39,804 nucleotides of DNA from Actinomycetota bacterium. Lineage in GTDB: Bacteria; Actinomycetota; UBA4738; HRBIN12. The stretch is from assembly GCA_026003015.1 (NCBI GenBank), contig BPGL01000001.1, positions 966,913 to 1,006,716 of the forward strand, given 5' to 3'. The notes under the pieces were generated by a model, which saw only the letters and a list, made by a program, of their open reading frames with translations, made no database searches and was not told the DNA's origin. How positions within the stretch are numbered: the first letter of the stretch is position 1; every line of letters starts with the position of its first letter. Below, in pieces: positions 39,294 through 39,804 of this stretch. The position numbers and the translations under genes are program-made.

Positions 39294-39804
39294 GTGCTCG
39301 AGGTCCCGATCGCCCCGCGCGACGACGCGCCCTTCGCCGCGGTCCTCGATCCCGAGGACCTCGCCCGGTACCGGCAGGCGGTCGGTCGCGCGCGCCGACG
39401 CCTGGAGCAACGGAGGCTGTGGCACATCAACTCCACCCCGACCGGGGGCGGGGTCGCCGAGATCCTCGGGACGGTCCTCGGGTACCTTCGGCACGCCGGG
39501 ATCGACGCTCGCTGGCTCGTGATCCGAGCGGACCCCGCCTTCTTCGCCATCACGAAGCGGATCCACAACCGGCTCCACGGCGAGCCGGGGGACGGCGGGG
39601 CGCTCGGTGACTTCGAGCGGGAGCACGTCGTCCGCGTGACCGAGGACAACCTGGCCCGGCTCCGCGACCTCGTGCGCCCCGGCGACGTGGCTTTCCTGCA
39701 CGATCCCCAGCCGCTCGGGCTCGTTCCGGCGCTCACGAGGATGGGCGTCGAGGTGGTCTGGACCTGCCACGTCGGGGTCGACGAACCCAACGAGCTCGCC
39801 CGGG
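39294..39804 (+). CDS. N-terminal part of a trehalose synthase-like glycosyltransferase (TreT family)
   Basis: The frame is open from GTG 39294 to the right edge (170 codons). LWHINSTPTGGGVAEIL, DARWLVIRADPAFFAITKRIHNRLHG, VAFLHDPQPLGLVPAL and WTCHVGVDEPNELAR are the hallmark N-terminal blocks of the GT4 trehalose glycosyltransferring synthases, which join a nucleoside-diphosphate glucose to glucose. The second half with the donor-binding site is beyond the window. GAGG lies nine bases before the GTG. It is divergent from guaB3, 76 bp away. Another member of the same GT4 subgroup is possible. Confidence 0.85.
   Translation, partial: MLEVPIAPRDDAPFAAVLDPEDLARYRQAVGRARRRLEQRRLWHINSTPTGGGVAEILGTVLGYLRHAGIDARWLVIRADPAFFAITKRIHNRLHGEPGDGGALGDFEREHVVRVTEDNLARLRDLVRPGDVAFLHDPQPLGLVPALTRMGVEVVWTCHVGVDEPNELAR

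Noticed and set aside
1..39804. Defence island, prophage, transposon or biosynthetic gene cluster.
   Set aside because: No recombinases, nucleases, toxins, phage structural genes, terminal repeats or large synthases were found; composition looks uniform throughout.

Overview
The window is a dense, very GC-rich bacterial chromosome segment with no intergenic stretch longer than about 160 bases. It most likely comes from a member of the Actinomycetota, possibly a deep-branching one. Reasons: a GuaB3-type IMP dehydrogenase-related protein beside guaA; an F420-dependent NADP reductase; a class E sortase; an RskA-like anti-sigma factor; an archaeal-type split methylmalonyl-CoA mutase; actinobacterial-style gene order sucC-sucD-purN-purH-folD with mdh further along; and many start codons 6-9 nt behind a TANNNT hexamer, as expected for leaderless mRNAs. 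Placement below phylum cannot be made from this window. No rRNA, tRNA, CRISPR array, insertion sequence, phage gene or attachment site was seen.

Layout: 1-6.8 kb carries the end of a branched-chain-amino-acid-type binding protein, a membrane-anchored unknown, an M23 peptidase, a large cyclase-ATPase-TPR regulator, a VOC protein and a PH-SHOCT membrane protein. 6.8-12.4 kb holds biotin ligase divergent from a biotin carboxylase/BCCP protein, then npdG, the catalytic subunit of methylmalonyl-CoA mutase and an O-methyltransferase. 12.5-22.2 kb is TCA-cycle territory: sdhCDAB, an NAD-type isocitrate dehydrogenase, malate dehydrogenase, an archaeal-type phosphoglycerate mutase, a second divergent isocitrate dehydrogenase paralogue and citrate synthase. 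22.2-26.2 kb is a one-carbon/purine operon, purN-purH-folD-metF. 26.3-29.4 kb has a zinc-ribbon protein with a duplicated uncharacterised domain, then sucD, sucC and the B12-binding mutase subunit. 29.4-30.2 kb is a fluoride-resistance unit: riboswitch, crcB, DUF190. 30.2-36.5 kb carries a 57-residue membrane protein, a double-ACT protein, a dimethylformamidase-like protein, a PcrA/UvrD helicase, a sortase and an ECF sigma/anti-sigma pair. 36.5-39.8 kb has guaA, guaB3 and the start of a TreT-like trehalose synthase.

Together, propionyl-CoA carboxylation (biotin carboxylase plus its ligase), methylmalonyl-CoA mutase, succinyl-CoA synthetase and succinate dehydrogenase form one carbon route into the TCA cycle. 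The mutase B12 subunit sits 21 bp ahead of sucC. The purine genes at both ends (purH/purN/folD and guaA/guaB3) are core metabolism.

Two conserved genes, folD and pcrA, are broken as read by single extra bases in C/G runs, which points to sequence error. The most informative non-gene signals are the fluoride riboswitch, whose aptamer strand can also pair with the crcB ribosome-binding site, and the repeated leaderless promoter pattern. The least explained gene is the zinc-ribbon protein with two YTHSG...DFFGIWDR repeats. The window is mostly core metabolism; no convincing defence or mobile system is present.
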